Source: Reichenbachiella agarivorans
Lineage (GTDB): Bacteria; Bacteroidota; Bacteroidia; Cytophagales; Cyclobacteriaceae
Direction: 5' to 3'
NCBI RefSeq assembly: GCF_025502585.1
Contig: NZ_CP106679.1
Span: 2,139,501-2,203,500 of the forward strand
DNA length: 64,000 nt
The position numbers and the translations under genes are program-made. Below are positions 7,683-16,972 of this stretch, piece by piece; the stretch's first letter is position 1; every line of letters begins with the position of its first letter. A model generated the notes under the pieces. It was not told where the DNA came from, searched no databases, and saw only the letters and a program-made list of their open reading frames with translations.

Positions 7683-10600
7683 TGTAAAATAAATTTGGCT
7701 TTCTCTTCTTGGAATTGCTCTATTGGCATGTCATAGAGCCATGAATATTTCTCTTCCTTTCTTTCAACAAAGTGAACAAACGAAATGTCATTTTCTACGA
7801 TGTGGATATTGTCACTTGGGGTCACTACCAATAATTGAAGGTGAAGTTGCTTACAGAGTGTGATCAGATATCTAGCCTTATCTTCATCTTGAGCTTTGAA
7901 AGCTTCATCAATGGCTATAAATCGGAAAGAGTTGCTTTGAAGACCTTCTTTAGTTAGGCCGAATTGATAAGCTATTGCAGAGCCTAAAATCGTATAAGTG
8001 AGCTGTGCTTTTTCACCTCCTGATAATTGCCCCATGTTTTCATATGTCTTAAACTTTTGATCTGTTTCTTTATAGAATTCTTCAGCTTTATAGCTAAACC
8101 AGGATCGAACTTCCATTACTTTGGAACGCCATTCGGTATTGTCCAATTTCTTAATTAAAGGTTCGATGTTTTTATAAAAGTGGTTTTTACGACCATCAAT
8201 TGATGCATTAACCTCTCTTATGTTAGGTATTGCAGCGTTGAGTAAATCCCTGAATTCCTTTACCTCATCGTTGATCTTATTGGGAGCAACAATTTGAATG
8301 TAGGTTTTGAAATCTCTGTCCCTGAAATCAATCTCATGAAGAGATTCATTTAACAAACGAATGTTATCTTTTATGGAGTCTGACCAATTTTCGAAAAACA
8401 TCCTAAAATCACCCACTTTATTGGTTATCGTTTCCTGTAAATATTCATTGAATTTCTTTTCAAACTTCGGGAGATTGTCCTCTGTCAACCTTTTTAAGAA
8501 ATCTTGATATTCACTTATCAATTCCAGATGCATGGATTCTGGAAGACGGCTAACATCTGAGCGCCAGTCTTTAAACTTATTTGTTATTTCTTCATTAGGT
8601 TGCTTAAATGCATTGATTTTAAGTTTTACTTCATCTTCATTTTTTCTTCTGTCTGTCTCAAGGGTTGATACTTCCCTTGATATTTCCTGTTGGAAATTGC
8701 TCTCTGTCCTTTTGATACCTTGAAAATCTACCTCAGATAAATTGGGATATTTCAGTTCAAATGATTTAGTATCACGTTCTCCCAAAGGATCAATGAGAAA
8801 GCGACTTTTTTCAAGACCTTCTCTAATCAGCTTTATATTGGCTTCCTGATTGTATATTTCTCTATTCTTGCTGTCAATTTCAACGTTGGTCAGATTCGTC
8901 AATCGATCCTGCACTTCCGTCAATTGCTTCTGAAGCTCTTTTACTCTATTATTCGTCTTCTCCAAAGTGCTTTTTTGACTTTCCTTATCCTGAATTTCTA
9001 GAGCAAAGTTTTCCCAGTCAATGTCGTCATACTTCGTGTATACCTTAAAGAGTTCTGAAAATGCTTCTCTCTTGCTGTCTATATCCTTTATGTTTTGCTC
9101 AATCGAACGGACTTTCTTTGTGGCAGACTGTTCATCCTCTTGTAATTTTCGAGCCTCGTTTTTCAGTAAACTTATTTTCTCTTTATTGTCCCACCCTAAC
9201 ACATAGTTTTCTTTTCTGGTGACATGAGGACGATCGTCTTTCTCATGTTTTCCTTTGCCAAACTTTATCAATCCCTCCTTTGTGATTGCTTTCTCATTAT
9301 AGAGCACAAAGTCCTTCAAATCCTTCACACATGAGTAGTTATAGTTTTTGGTTAATACATCTTCTAACCACTCACTGTATATGTTCTTTGGTTTAAATTC
9401 AACCTTATTTAGTAGCGAGTTTTGAGGTGGAAGTTCACTTCTCATGCTTGCCAAAGAGGTGTATTTCTGATATCTCTGATAAATTATCCTACCTCGAAGG
9501 TTGGTCTGGTTCACGTACTCGTTCACCTTGGCATAATACCTTTCGGGAACAATTAAGCGCAAGGCGAAATTGTGAAGGATTTTCTCAATTGAGGATTCCC
9601 ATGAGGTTTCTTCATCTTTGACCTTGATCAATTCTCCGATAAAGGGAATCTCTTCTTTAGTTGCACCTACATGTTCTAAAATATCATCTCTGATTTCAGA
9701 AACCCTCGTTGGTATGTTATTCTTGTTTTTCTGAAGAGATTTAATTGTTTCAACCCTATTCTCTATTTCACTTTTAATACGATCAAGCTCGTTTTTTGTG
9801 AGTCGAAGGGCTTCATCCTTGTCCGATCTTGCTACTTCAAGATCAGCTCTCTTTTGTTTTGAGTACTCTCGATTGGTTTGAAAGGTTTCTTCTCCTGGGT
9901 TTATGCTCAACTCAAGGCTTTGAGCAAGTTTGTTATAATCATTAAGCTTCGATTTTCTTAAATCACGACTCTTTTCGAGTTGCTTAATTTCCTTTTCTAA
10001 TTCCTTAATTTTTCCTCCAACTTCATCTCTTTCAATAGAAAGAGATATAGACCTCTCTTCTTGTTTAAGAGAGTCTTCTTTGAATTTTAGCTCTTTGAGC
10101 TCTTCATTCAGCTCGGAGAGTTTTTCTTCACAAGTCTGTAATTCTTTTTCTGACAGTTCAATATTCTTCTTGGCAAACCAATAGACAGCAACTTCTTTGT
10201 CAAGGTTTAATCTTGTTAATTCAACTTGTATACGTTCCAATTCAATAGTGATCTGATTAATTGGGGTTAGTTGAGAAATTTGTTCTTTGGCCTTTTCAAT
10301 GTTTGTTTTAGCATCCATCAAAGTCAGGAAGCTCTCTTTGAGTTGAATGAATTCTGTTTCTGGATCTAGCTTTTCTAGCATGTTTGTCCTGATAAACTCA
10401 TCCAAGTCCTCTAAAACTTTCACTCCAACAATATGATTGAAGAGACTCAACGCATTGACTGATCGCATCCCAAACAGATTCCAGATTCTTTCAGCATATG
10501 ATGTTGGTCCATCTAAGAATTCAACTTTGCGTTTGCTGCTATTTGAATTGTAAGTTTTATCGAGTCGCTTTTTCCATACCCCTTTTGAATCGAACTGGTT

Positions 10601-11083
10601 AAAGTCGTTTTCAATTTCTAGTGCAATATGAGCGATTCCAAAATTTCTTTTTAGCTCTCCATTGGAAAACCACCTAACCTGAAATAAGGTGATTTTCTTT
10701 TGATCTGTGTTTGAAAAACTTGCTAAAATGACCGAATAAGTGCCTTTGTCTCTTAAAGATTGTGTGGATGTTGAATATTCGCCTTCTCTTTGGATGCTAC
10801 CATAGTTTCCTAGCACATAGGTTTCTTCAGTTCTGTCACCTTTTTTCTCAACTCCTGAAGACTGATTATAAAACCTGTCCTTTTTGGTAGGAACCATCAA
10901 GGTGAGAAGCGCATCTATAAAGGTGCTTTTTCCTGAGGCATTTGCACCTGTGAGCAGCGAATTATTTCCTTGGGGTTGGATTCTAAAAACACGATCATTG
11001 TAAAATGTTCCCCAGTTAAAAACCTCCATGTATTGAAGTCTATAACCAGCTTTGTCCGAACTGGTGCTAAACAGACTCCACAT
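7679..11083 (-). CDS. jetC: Wadjet SMC-like ATPase JetC
   Basis: MukB-like motor ATPase of Wadjet, which dimerises and extrudes DNA loops. At 1134 aa it has the SMC plan. An N-terminal ATPase half carries Walker A (GANASGKSTFIDALL, residues ~46-60). Two long coiled-coil arms (about residues 240-460 and 640-760) flank a hinge region. The C-terminal ATPase half carries the ABC signature QLSGGEKAQLTYT and Walker B FRFIAIDEAFKAQDEDKA. The start ATG 11083 lies 17 bp inside jetB, and the stop overlaps jetD. All catalytic motifs are intact. Together with JetA and JetB it should form a MukBEF-like complex. Confidence 0.95.
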   Translation of the reverse strand: MWSLFSTSSDKAGYRLQYMEVFNWGTFYNDRVFRIQPQGNNSLLTGANASGKSTFIDALLTLMVPTKKDRFYNQSSGVEKKGDRTEETYVLGNYGSIQREGEYSTSTQSLRDKGTYSVILASFSNTDQKKITLFQVRWFSNGELKRNFGIAHIALEIENDFNQFDSKGVWKKRLDKTYNSNSSKRKVEFLDGPTSYAERIWNLFGMRSVNALSLFNHIVGVKVLEDLDEFIRTNMLEKLDPETEFIQLKESFLTLMDAKTNIEKAKEQISQLTPINQITIELERIQVELTRLNLDKEVAVYWFAKKNIELSEKELQTCEEKLSELNEELKELKFKEDSLKQEERSISLSIERDEVGGKIKELEKEIKQLEKSRDLRKSKLNDYNKLAQSLELSINPGEETFQTNREYSKQKRADLEVARSDKDEALRLTKNELDRIKSEIENRVETIKSLQKNKNNIPTRVSEIRDDILEHVGATKEEIPFIGELIKVKDEETSWESSIEKILHNFALRLIVPERYYAKVNEYVNQTNLRGRIIYQRYQKYTSLASMRSELPPQNSLLNKVEFKPKNIYSEWLEDVLTKNYNYSCVKDLKDFVLYNEKAITKEGLIKFGKGKHEKDDRPHVTRKENYVLGWDNKEKISLLKNEARKLQEDEQSATKKVRSIEQNIKDIDSKREAFSELFKVYTKYDDIDWENFALEIQDKESQKSTLEKTNNRVKELQKQLTEVQDRLTNLTNVEIDSKNREIYNQEANIKLIREGLEKSRFLIDPLGERDTKSFELKYPNLSEVDFQGIKRTESNFQQEISREVSTLETDRRKNEDEVKLKINAFKQPNEEITNKFKDWRSDVSRLPESMHLELISEYQDFLKRLTEDNLPKFEKKFNEYLQETITNKVGDFRMFFENWSDSIKDNIRLLNESLHEIDFRDRDFKTYIQIVAPNKINDEVKEFRDLLNAAIPNIREVNASIDGRKNHFYKNIEPLIKKLDNTEWRSKVMEVRSWFSYKAEEFYKETDQKFKTYENMGQLSGGEKAQLTYTILGSAIAYQFGLTKEGLQSNSFRFIAIDEAFKAQDEDKARYLITLCKQLHLQLLVVTPSDNIHIVENDISFVHFVERKEEKYSWLYDMPIEQFQEEKAKFILQ

Positions 11084-11651
11084 AATCTTGTAATTTATTT
11101 TTGAAATCCTGAAGGATATCCAGTGTTACTTTCTCTTTGATTATTCGATGTATTTGATATCTAGTTTCATTTTCCTTTTTGCTCACTTCTTTCAGGTATC
11201 CGAGTTCAACAATTCTTTTAATATAGCCGTCTAACTCTTTGATGAACTTGACTCGATTAAAGGTTTCAGGCAAGAACATTTCAATTTCATCTTTAATCTC
11301 AGAATCAGCAATGAATTTTTCACCACCCTGAAATTGTGCTGGGTTGCTGTCAAATTCTTCCAAACTCTGTCTTAGGACAATTAAAACTAATGAGGTCTCA
11401 AAGCCTATCTGTCGTCTTACTATTAATCCCAAAGTATTGCCATCTTCATCCTCCAGTTGTCTGACAAACGCAAACCCCTCGTCCTTTTTCACGATTAGTT
11501 CCAAACCTATTTGAGCGAGGTAATCTTGAATTTCTTCTTGATAATTATTGGCGATGTTTTCCCATTCTGGTGAGTTTCTTTCTACTATGCCTTTAAGCAA
11601 CTTTACTATTGCCTTGGAATACGGTTTTGTTTGTTGTTCTAGTGTCCTCAT
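11067..11651 (-). CDS. jetB: Wadjet subunit JetB (DUF4194, MukE-like)
   Basis: Winged-helix (KITE-type) accessory subunit that bridges the kleisin JetA and the ATPase JetC. The 194-aa product matches the DUF4194 pattern: an N-terminal helical part (YSKAIVKLLKGIV), a central LGLIVRRQIGFETSLVLIVLR segment interrupted by ordinary residues, and a C-terminal part with FNRVKFIKELDGYIKRIVEL and YQIHRIIKEKV. It overlaps jetA by four bases (ATGA, 11648-11651) and jetC by 17 bp, which implies translational coupling. Assignment rests on both sequence pattern and position. Confidence 0.92.
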   Translation of the reverse strand: MRTLEQQTKPYSKAIVKLLKGIVERNSPEWENIANNYQEEIQDYLAQIGLELIVKKDEGFAFVRQLEDEDGNTLGLIVRRQIGFETSLVLIVLRQSLEEFDSNPAQFQGGEKFIADSEIKDEIEMFLPETFNRVKFIKELDGYIKRIVELGYLKEVSKKENETRYQIHRIIKEKVTLDILQDFKNKLQDYVESV

Positions 11652-13108
11652 TTGGTAATAATGATTTCAGGTATTTGGATCGATTTTTTGAGTTCACTAT
11701 TAAAGTTTATGCTCTGTACTCGATTTGAATTGATAGTGTACTTGAATTCTTTTGCAATACTGATGTATCCAAAAAGTTCGGGAAGCCCTTTTTCTATTCC
11801 TCCGGAATGATCTATCACTTCCTGAATTGTTGTTTGATTTTTAACTTTCAGTATTTCAAGTACTCGCTTCCGAAGTAACTCCTTGTCAATTGAGGATTGT
11901 AAAAAGAGTTTATTTAAATAACTGGATTGAGTTATGTCCTCAGACGCCAAGGTTGGCCTGCCATTATACACTTGTTCCTCCGTTTGCTCCAAGGTGATTT
12001 TTCTCTCGAAAGGGATATTGATGTCAAAATCAGTCTCAAGTTCAAATGAAATGTCAGGACGTTGTTTTGTTTTACTTATTTCAATTAAGGATTTCTTTAT
12101 TTCGAGAATTGTGTTCTTTGTAGCTTCTGATTTTGAAGCTTCACTTTCCCTTATTATTCTGCTTAGTTTTTCAGCCATTTTATCATTGGCTTTATAAACT
12201 TTTTGCCCCGAATTATGGAGATGCCTTTTCATTCCCTTCAGAAAAAGATCGTTGGTTTCAATTCCTTTTTCTTCTAATGTTACGAACAACTCTTTTGTTA
12301 GGATTTCCCATTGGTGCTGTAAATCAGGATTTAATAGGAAAGACCAGAAGGCATAAAAACTTTTTCCCTGTTGACTTTCTTTAAGCTCATCAAGTGCTTC
12401 GAAGGTAAATTCAAGAATATCACTCTTAGTAAGGCTTCCATCTGTGTGTTTTTGATAGATAACTTTGGTAATCTCTTTGAAATTATCTTCAACTTCCTTG
12501 AAGTCAGAAAGCAATTCCTTGGCAGATTGATTGAGTTGATTGAAGCGAGGCACGATTTCGAATTCCTCAAACACTTTGACATCATCTCCAATTTTGATTC
12601 TCTGAATTTGTTGCTCTATTTCTAGCTTTTTGTCTTCTAATAATTGAATTCGTTTTTCAGCATCATCACTAGAAAATTCTACAAGTTCTTGAAGCTGACT
12701 AAAGATATTTTTGAATTTAGATTCTGTTCCAACATATTCTTCCTTCTTTAGGCTGGTGAGCCAGTCAATGGTTTTACTGGAATGTGAAGAAAGTTCATAA
12801 AAGATATCTCCTCTTTCATCTTGATAATTTGTAAGAAACCCCTTGTTTGTCCAATGCTGTATAAACTTCTTTGCTTTAATTTCATAGGTATCAATAACCT
12901 CTACTTCATTTTCTTCATCGTTTTCAATTAGCCTGAATTCTAGGTAATCAGCGAGTTGAGCATGAATTACTTCAGAGGATATTGTGGTTTTCTGGTTTGA
13001 GAAGGTGTTAATCAAAAAAATAATAATCGCATCTCTATTTCGAAGCTTGAGAAGTTCAACACTCGGGGAGTTGTTTAATATGTCTGATATTTTGGAACTG
13101 TCAATCAT
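11648..13108 (-). CDS. jetA: Wadjet kleisin subunit JetA (DUF3375)
   Basis: MukF-like kleisin subunit of Wadjet. The 486-aa protein starts with a winged-helix-like region (LRNRDAIIIFLINTF...), has a helical, partly coiled-coil middle (residues ~150-330) with the DUF3375 hallmark GKSFYAFWSFLL, and ends in a second small domain. DUF3375 with DUF4194, an SbcC/MukB-like ATPase and DUF2220 defines type I Wadjet. The start ATG at 13108 overlaps the stop of the upstream HNH endonuclease gene by four bases, so expression is coupled to that gene rather than to a promoter of its own. Confidence 0.92.
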   Translation of the reverse strand: MIDSSKISDILNNSPSVELLKLRNRDAIIIFLINTFSNQKTTISSEVIHAQLADYLEFRLIENDEENEVEVIDTYEIKAKKFIQHWTNKGFLTNYQDERGDIFYELSSHSSKTIDWLTSLKKEEYVGTESKFKNIFSQLQELVEFSSDDAEKRIQLLEDKKLEIEQQIQRIKIGDDVKVFEEFEIVPRFNQLNQSAKELLSDFKEVEDNFKEITKVIYQKHTDGSLTKSDILEFTFEALDELKESQQGKSFYAFWSFLLNPDLQHQWEILTKELFVTLEEKGIETNDLFLKGMKRHLHNSGQKVYKANDKMAEKLSRIIRESEASKSEATKNTILEIKKSLIEISKTKQRPDISFELETDFDINIPFERKITLEQTEEQVYNGRPTLASEDITQSSYLNKLFLQSSIDKELLRKRVLEILKVKNQTTIQEVIDHSGGIEKGLPELFGYISIAKEFKYTINSNRVQSINFNSELKKSIQIPEIIITK

Positions 13109-14118
13109 TGTTTAAAAACATTTACTCCATGCCACTCCAAATTCTCCCTGCTCGGCCAGTAACTGGCTTGATTGGGTAATACAATCTTATGTCCACTGTA
13201 CTGTCGGATGGAATATGAATCTTCCTCTATAAAACCATCAGATACACAAACTACATAATCAGGATTGATGGAAATTAATCCCTTATCAAAAGCCCGGTGA
13301 AGGTTCGGACAAAGAGCAATGCCATTGGATACTGTATCGTCATAGCTTTCGCTGAAAGGGACGATATGGCAGGCATCAATCATGGAAATATTGTAAGCAG
13401 TATCGATCTTCATTCCTGAAATCCAGCACCGGTTCCCGTATATTCGGGGGATTTCGCGTTTGAACAAACTGCCGCGTAGAAAAATCTCTTCGTCCGCTTT
13501 TTGATCAATCAGTCGTCTAGTTGCCGTGCGATACTCACCAGGAGGCTCATTGACGATATTGTCCTTCGCATCTGTTAGCAGTTGATCTGCACCTGAAGTT
13601 CCTCCCGAAATTTTTCCTTTTGTGTCTGGAAAATACTCATCCAACAAAAAATGCAAGAGAATCTGGCTCGACTGATGATCTATGAGCAGGGCATAAAGAT
13701 CTGGTTCAATCTCGGCATATTCCACCGCTGAATTGAGAGAGGAAAAGCTCTTTACCAACGAGCCCATTTTTTTCAGATCACTAAACCCCGATCTGGGCAC
13801 AAGCCTCCAAAACCCCTCACTTTTCATGTAGAAAAACGGATAAGACATGCGACAATCATGGTTGGTGATGACGAGTTCGCTCCAATTGGATTTGAAAAGA
13901 GCGACAAGTTCAGGTGTGATATAAATACGGTTATCGGTGATCTGGCCCCCTTGATATGACTGAATGATCGAAATCAGTAGGATGGGCTTGTGCGGAGCAA
14001 TTCCATGAGAGCGGTCTACTCGAAGTTTTTTGAATTTTATAAGATACTTTGATAAAACCTCATCCATTGAAGTGAATCTCGTTATATGAGCTTTAGTGTC
14101 ATTATGAAAACCTCCCAT
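13105..14118 (-). CDS. HNH endonuclease, probable sulfur-binding (SBD)-HNH type IV enzyme
   Basis: The C-terminal ~130 residues form an HNH nuclease domain: NRCWISGMK, DACHIVPF (first His) and NGIALCPNLHRAFDKGLI. The N-terminal ~170 residues contain GIAPHKPILLISII, SYPFFYM and GFWRLV. This pattern resembles the DNA sulfur-binding domain of ScoMcrA/SprMcrA-type restriction enzymes, which cut phosphorothioate-modified DNA; the Tyr-Pro pair would fit the sulfur pocket. That reading is inferred from memory of the family. Start: ATG 14118, with ATG 14067 (MDEVLSKYL) as an alternative. The stop overlaps jetA by four bases, so it is the first gene of the Wadjet operon. Other reading: a methyl-dependent or generic HNH restriction protein (COG3440-like). 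Confidence 0.8.
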   Translation of the reverse strand: MGGFHNDTKAHITRFTSMDEVLSKYLIKFKKLRVDRSHGIAPHKPILLISIIQSYQGGQITDNRIYITPELVALFKSNWSELVITNHDCRMSYPFFYMKSEGFWRLVPRSGFSDLKKMGSLVKSFSSLNSAVEYAEIEPDLYALLIDHQSSQILLHFLLDEYFPDTKGKISGGTSGADQLLTDAKDNIVNEPPGEYRTATRRLIDQKADEEIFLRGSLFKREIPRIYGNRCWISGMKIDTAYNISMIDACHIVPFSESYDDTVSNGIALCPNLHRAFDKGLISINPDYVVCVSDGFIEEDSYSIRQYSGHKIVLPNQASYWPSRENLEWHGVNVFKQ

Positions 14119-14412
14119 TCTCTTTATTTTTGGAAGGTCAGTAATATTTATTAATTCTCAATAAAGCTGCTTCTCTAAGATATATAATAAGCATTTAAAG
14201 AGGGAAACTTTGAATCCTTATTTAAGTAAGTTTAAATGGAGCTTAATTATTAGATGTTTGTTTATCGTGATTGATGACTTCTGATCAAAAGAAGAAAAGA
14301 TAATTCCTAAGAAACTTCAAATCAAGCTTGTCAAATCATATCTTGTATAGGCAAAGACCAAAGGCATTTCTTTTGGTCTGAATGAAGAAATTAACAGGAA
14401 GATCTACCTCTC
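14119..14412. other. Divergent intergenic region between the defence operon and glgB
   Basis: These 294 bases are AT-rich and hold no ORF. They must carry the promoters of the minus-strand HNH-Wadjet operon and of plus-strand glgB. I see no exact TAnnTTTG box or convincing hairpin. Confidence 0.6.
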
Positions 14413-16437
14413 ATGAACAAGAAAATTGGATTAGTCGCAGACGATGGATGGTTGGAGCCATATGAGTCGGATATACTACAGCGGTACAACTATTTTCAGG
14501 ATCGACTTCAAGCTATTGTGGATCAGTATGGTTCATTGCGAGATTTTGCTTCGGGCGATTTGTATTTTGGATTGAACTATGACAAAAAACAAAAGGGGTG
14601 GTGGTATAGAGAGTGGGCGCCTGCTGCGGATGGACTTTCGCTGGTTGGAGATTTCAACCATTGGGATCCTTTGCATCATCCTTTGACCCAAGATGAAACA
14701 GGTATTTGGGGTATTTTCATCCCAGACAAATCTGAGTTCCCTCTACATCATGGTGAGCTCCTCAAAGTGAAGGTTCAGAATGCATTCAATGAGCGCGACA
14801 GAATTCCCGCTTATATCAAAAGAGCCGTCCAAGATACGGAAACCTATGATTTCAAAGGGCAAATCTGGAACCCGAAAAAGGTTTTCAAATGGACGGACAA
14901 GAATTTCGATCCTGTTACGATTACAGACCCTCTCATCTATGAATGTCATGTCGGAATGGCGCAGGAGAAGGAAGGAGTAGGAACGTACGTCGAATTTGCA
15001 GACGAAGTGTTACCGCGGATTGCTGCCTTGGGATATAACTGCCTGCAAATGATGGCAGTGCAAGAGCATCCTTACTATGGATCGTTTGGCTACCATGTAT
15101 CCAATTTCTTTGCGCCGACCTCTCGTTTTGGGACTCCCGAAGATTTAAAATATCTGATAGACAAGGCACATGGCATGGGTATAGCTGTGATCATGGATGC
15201 GGTGTACTCTCATGCGGTGAAAAATATCGCCGAAGGTCTCAATGATTTTGATGGATCCGAAAATCAGTATTTTCACAAAGGAGGTCGTGGCTATCATACA
15301 GGTTGGGATTCCAAGTTGTTTGACTACAATCGTACCGAAGTACTACAGTTTTTGCTGTCCAATGTTCGCTATTGGATGGAGGAGTTTCACTTTGATGGAT
15401 TCCGTTTCGATGGGGTGACGTCCATGCTTTACCATCATCACGGTGAGGGTGTGGCATTTGATCACTATGACAAGTACTTTAAGGACATGGTGGATTGGGA
15501 TGCGATTTGCTTCCTGCAATTGGCCAATACCTTGATTCATGAGATCAAACCAGGAGCGATTTCGATCGCTGAAGACATGAGTGGCATGCCTGGCATGTGC
15601 CGAAAAGTAGAAGAGGGAGGGATCGGTTTTGATTACCGATTGGGAATGGGCATTCCTGACTATTGGATCAAAACGCTGAAACACAAAGCGGACGAGGAAT
15701 GGGACATCCATGAAATGTGGAATGTATTGATTAATCGTCGTTACAAAGAAAAAACCATCGCCTATGCTGAGTCGCATGACCAAGCCTTGGTGGGAGACAA
15801 GACCTTGGCCTTTTGGTTGATGGACAAGGAGATGTACTGGCACATGTCCAAGGATGACACCAATCCGATTATAGATCGGGGAATGGCACTGCACAAAATG
15901 TTGCGTTTGTTTACGGCAGCTCTGGGAGGTGAAGGTTATTTGACCTTCATCGGCAATGAATTTGGTCATCCCGAGTGGATTGACTTTCCTCGTGAGGGCA
16001 ATGGGTGGAGTTATCAGTATGCCAGACGCCAGTGGTCGCTGGTGGACAATCCGGACCTGAAATACAAGGCCTTGAATGATTTTGACTCTGCGATGATACA
16101 CTTGCTCAAGGAGTATCAGTTGCTCTCCTCACTGCCCGCACAGCAGCTCAACATGGATGCGGCCAATCGAATCATCATCTTCGAACGAAACAACCTAATA
16201 TTTGTATTCAATTTTAGTACGGATCAGTCTATTGCGGATTACAAGTTTTTTGCACACCGAGAGGGTAGCTTTGAGCTAGTGTTGGACAGTGATGCGGAGC
16301 AGTTTGGGGGGCATGGACGCTGTGATGCAGAGGTGATTCATCACACGCTAGAGGTAGAGGATAGGCCACAGCTCAGTATCTATACACCATGCCGCACGGT
16401 ACAGGTGTTGTCATGGATACCTGCGAAACGGGTGTAG
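14413..16437 (+). CDS. glgB: 1,4-alpha-glucan branching enzyme, eukaryote-like GH13_8
   Basis: Forms alpha-1,6 branches in glycogen. The protein has an N-terminal CBM48-like module (WAPAADGLSLVGDFNHWDP), a GH13 barrel and a C-terminal beta domain. The four GH13 regions are visible: MDAVYSHAV, GFRFDGVTSM (nucleophile Asp near residue 332), SIAEDMSG (acid/base Glu near 387) and AESHDQA (Asp near 455). DGVTSMLYHHHG and AESHDQALVGDKT are characteristic of the eukaryotic/plant-type subfamily GH13_8 rather than the usual bacterial GlgB. Length (674 aa) agrees. It stands alone without other glycogen genes nearby, so its substrate polymer is inferred. Confidence 0.92.
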   Translation: MNKKIGLVADDGWLEPYESDILQRYNYFQDRLQAIVDQYGSLRDFASGDLYFGLNYDKKQKGWWYREWAPAADGLSLVGDFNHWDPLHHPLTQDETGIWGIFIPDKSEFPLHHGELLKVKVQNAFNERDRIPAYIKRAVQDTETYDFKGQIWNPKKVFKWTDKNFDPVTITDPLIYECHVGMAQEKEGVGTYVEFADEVLPRIAALGYNCLQMMAVQEHPYYGSFGYHVSNFFAPTSRFGTPEDLKYLIDKAHGMGIAVIMDAVYSHAVKNIAEGLNDFDGSENQYFHKGGRGYHTGWDSKLFDYNRTEVLQFLLSNVRYWMEEFHFDGFRFDGVTSMLYHHHGEGVAFDHYDKYFKDMVDWDAICFLQLANTLIHEIKPGAISIAEDMSGMPGMCRKVEEGGIGFDYRLGMGIPDYWIKTLKHKADEEWDIHEMWNVLINRRYKEKTIAYAESHDQALVGDKTLAFWLMDKEMYWHMSKDDTNPIIDRGMALHKMLRLFTAALGGEGYLTFIGNEFGHPEWIDFPREGNGWSYQYARRQWSLVDNPDLKYKALNDFDSAMIHLLKEYQLLSSLPAQQLNMDAANRIIIFERNNLIFVFNFSTDQSIADYKFFAHREGSFELVLDSDAEQFGGHGRCDAEVIHHTLEVEDRPQLSIYTPCRTVQVLSWIPAKRV

Positions 16438-16653
16438 CTGTGTGCAGTATGCAAAGATGAAAAGTATGGTCTTCGACTTTTTTGTCTTGTGACTAATGAC
16501 CTGAGGTTAAATAAATGGATTCGAATAGATTCAAAGGAGGTGGTTTTTGAAAAGGGAATGGAAGTTTTGATTCTAGAAAGTCAGCTATCTGACTGAAACG
16601 ACAGCCGAAACACATGAAAAGACCCTGAATACACGATTTTGTGGCTTTTTTAT

Positions 16654-16837
16654 GAAGCATAGATGTTTCGACCCTTCCGACACGCCAGAAACACTGAAAC
16701 ATGGATGTTTTGACCCTTCCGACCTTCTGGAAATGCTGAATCACGCATGTTTCGACCTTTTCGACCTTCTGGAAACGCTGAAACACGCATGTTTCGATGT
16801 TTCCCACTACCGGGAAAGGCTGAAACATGGATGTTTG
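16654..16837. repeat. 42-bp tandem repeat, 4.4 copies
   Basis: Units start at 16654, 16696, 16738 and 16780, plus a partial unit at 16822. Each begins with the palindromic core GAAACATGGATGTTTC or a variant (7-bp arms around GG), followed by a CCTTCC...TTCTGGAAA..GCT segment. Copies differ at several positions, so the array is not recent. It resembles the 41-bp array at 53759. Confidence 0.9.
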
Positions 16838-16947
16838 GGGCTTGGGTTGGATTGGGGGCATTGTAAACGAACGCGAGTGGGCAATTTCTGTAAATCCGCA
16901 TTTGCGCCATAGCTATCCCTTAGGGACAAAATGCTACTTTCTACATT

Positions 16948-16972
16948 TAGGTGTAGTTGCAAACTACACCTA
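16948..16972. repeat. REP-like hairpin
   Basis: Perfect 11-bp inverted repeat TAGGTGTAGTT / AACTACACCTA around GCA. No T-run follows on either strand, so it is unlikely to be a terminator. It looks like a REP-type palindrome of the sort mobilised by RAYT/IS200-like transposases; none is encoded in this window. Confidence 0.6.

Noticed and set aside
15343-16101. 252-codon frame opposite glgB
   Set aside because: It lies wholly antisense to a well-conserved enzyme gene and its sequence has no recognisable fold.
16493-16912. Open frames of 86-122 codons on both strands over the 42-bp repeat
   Set aside because: The repeat period is a multiple of three, so stops are avoided by chance in several frames. 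The peptides are simple repeats with no domain, and no promoter is seen.
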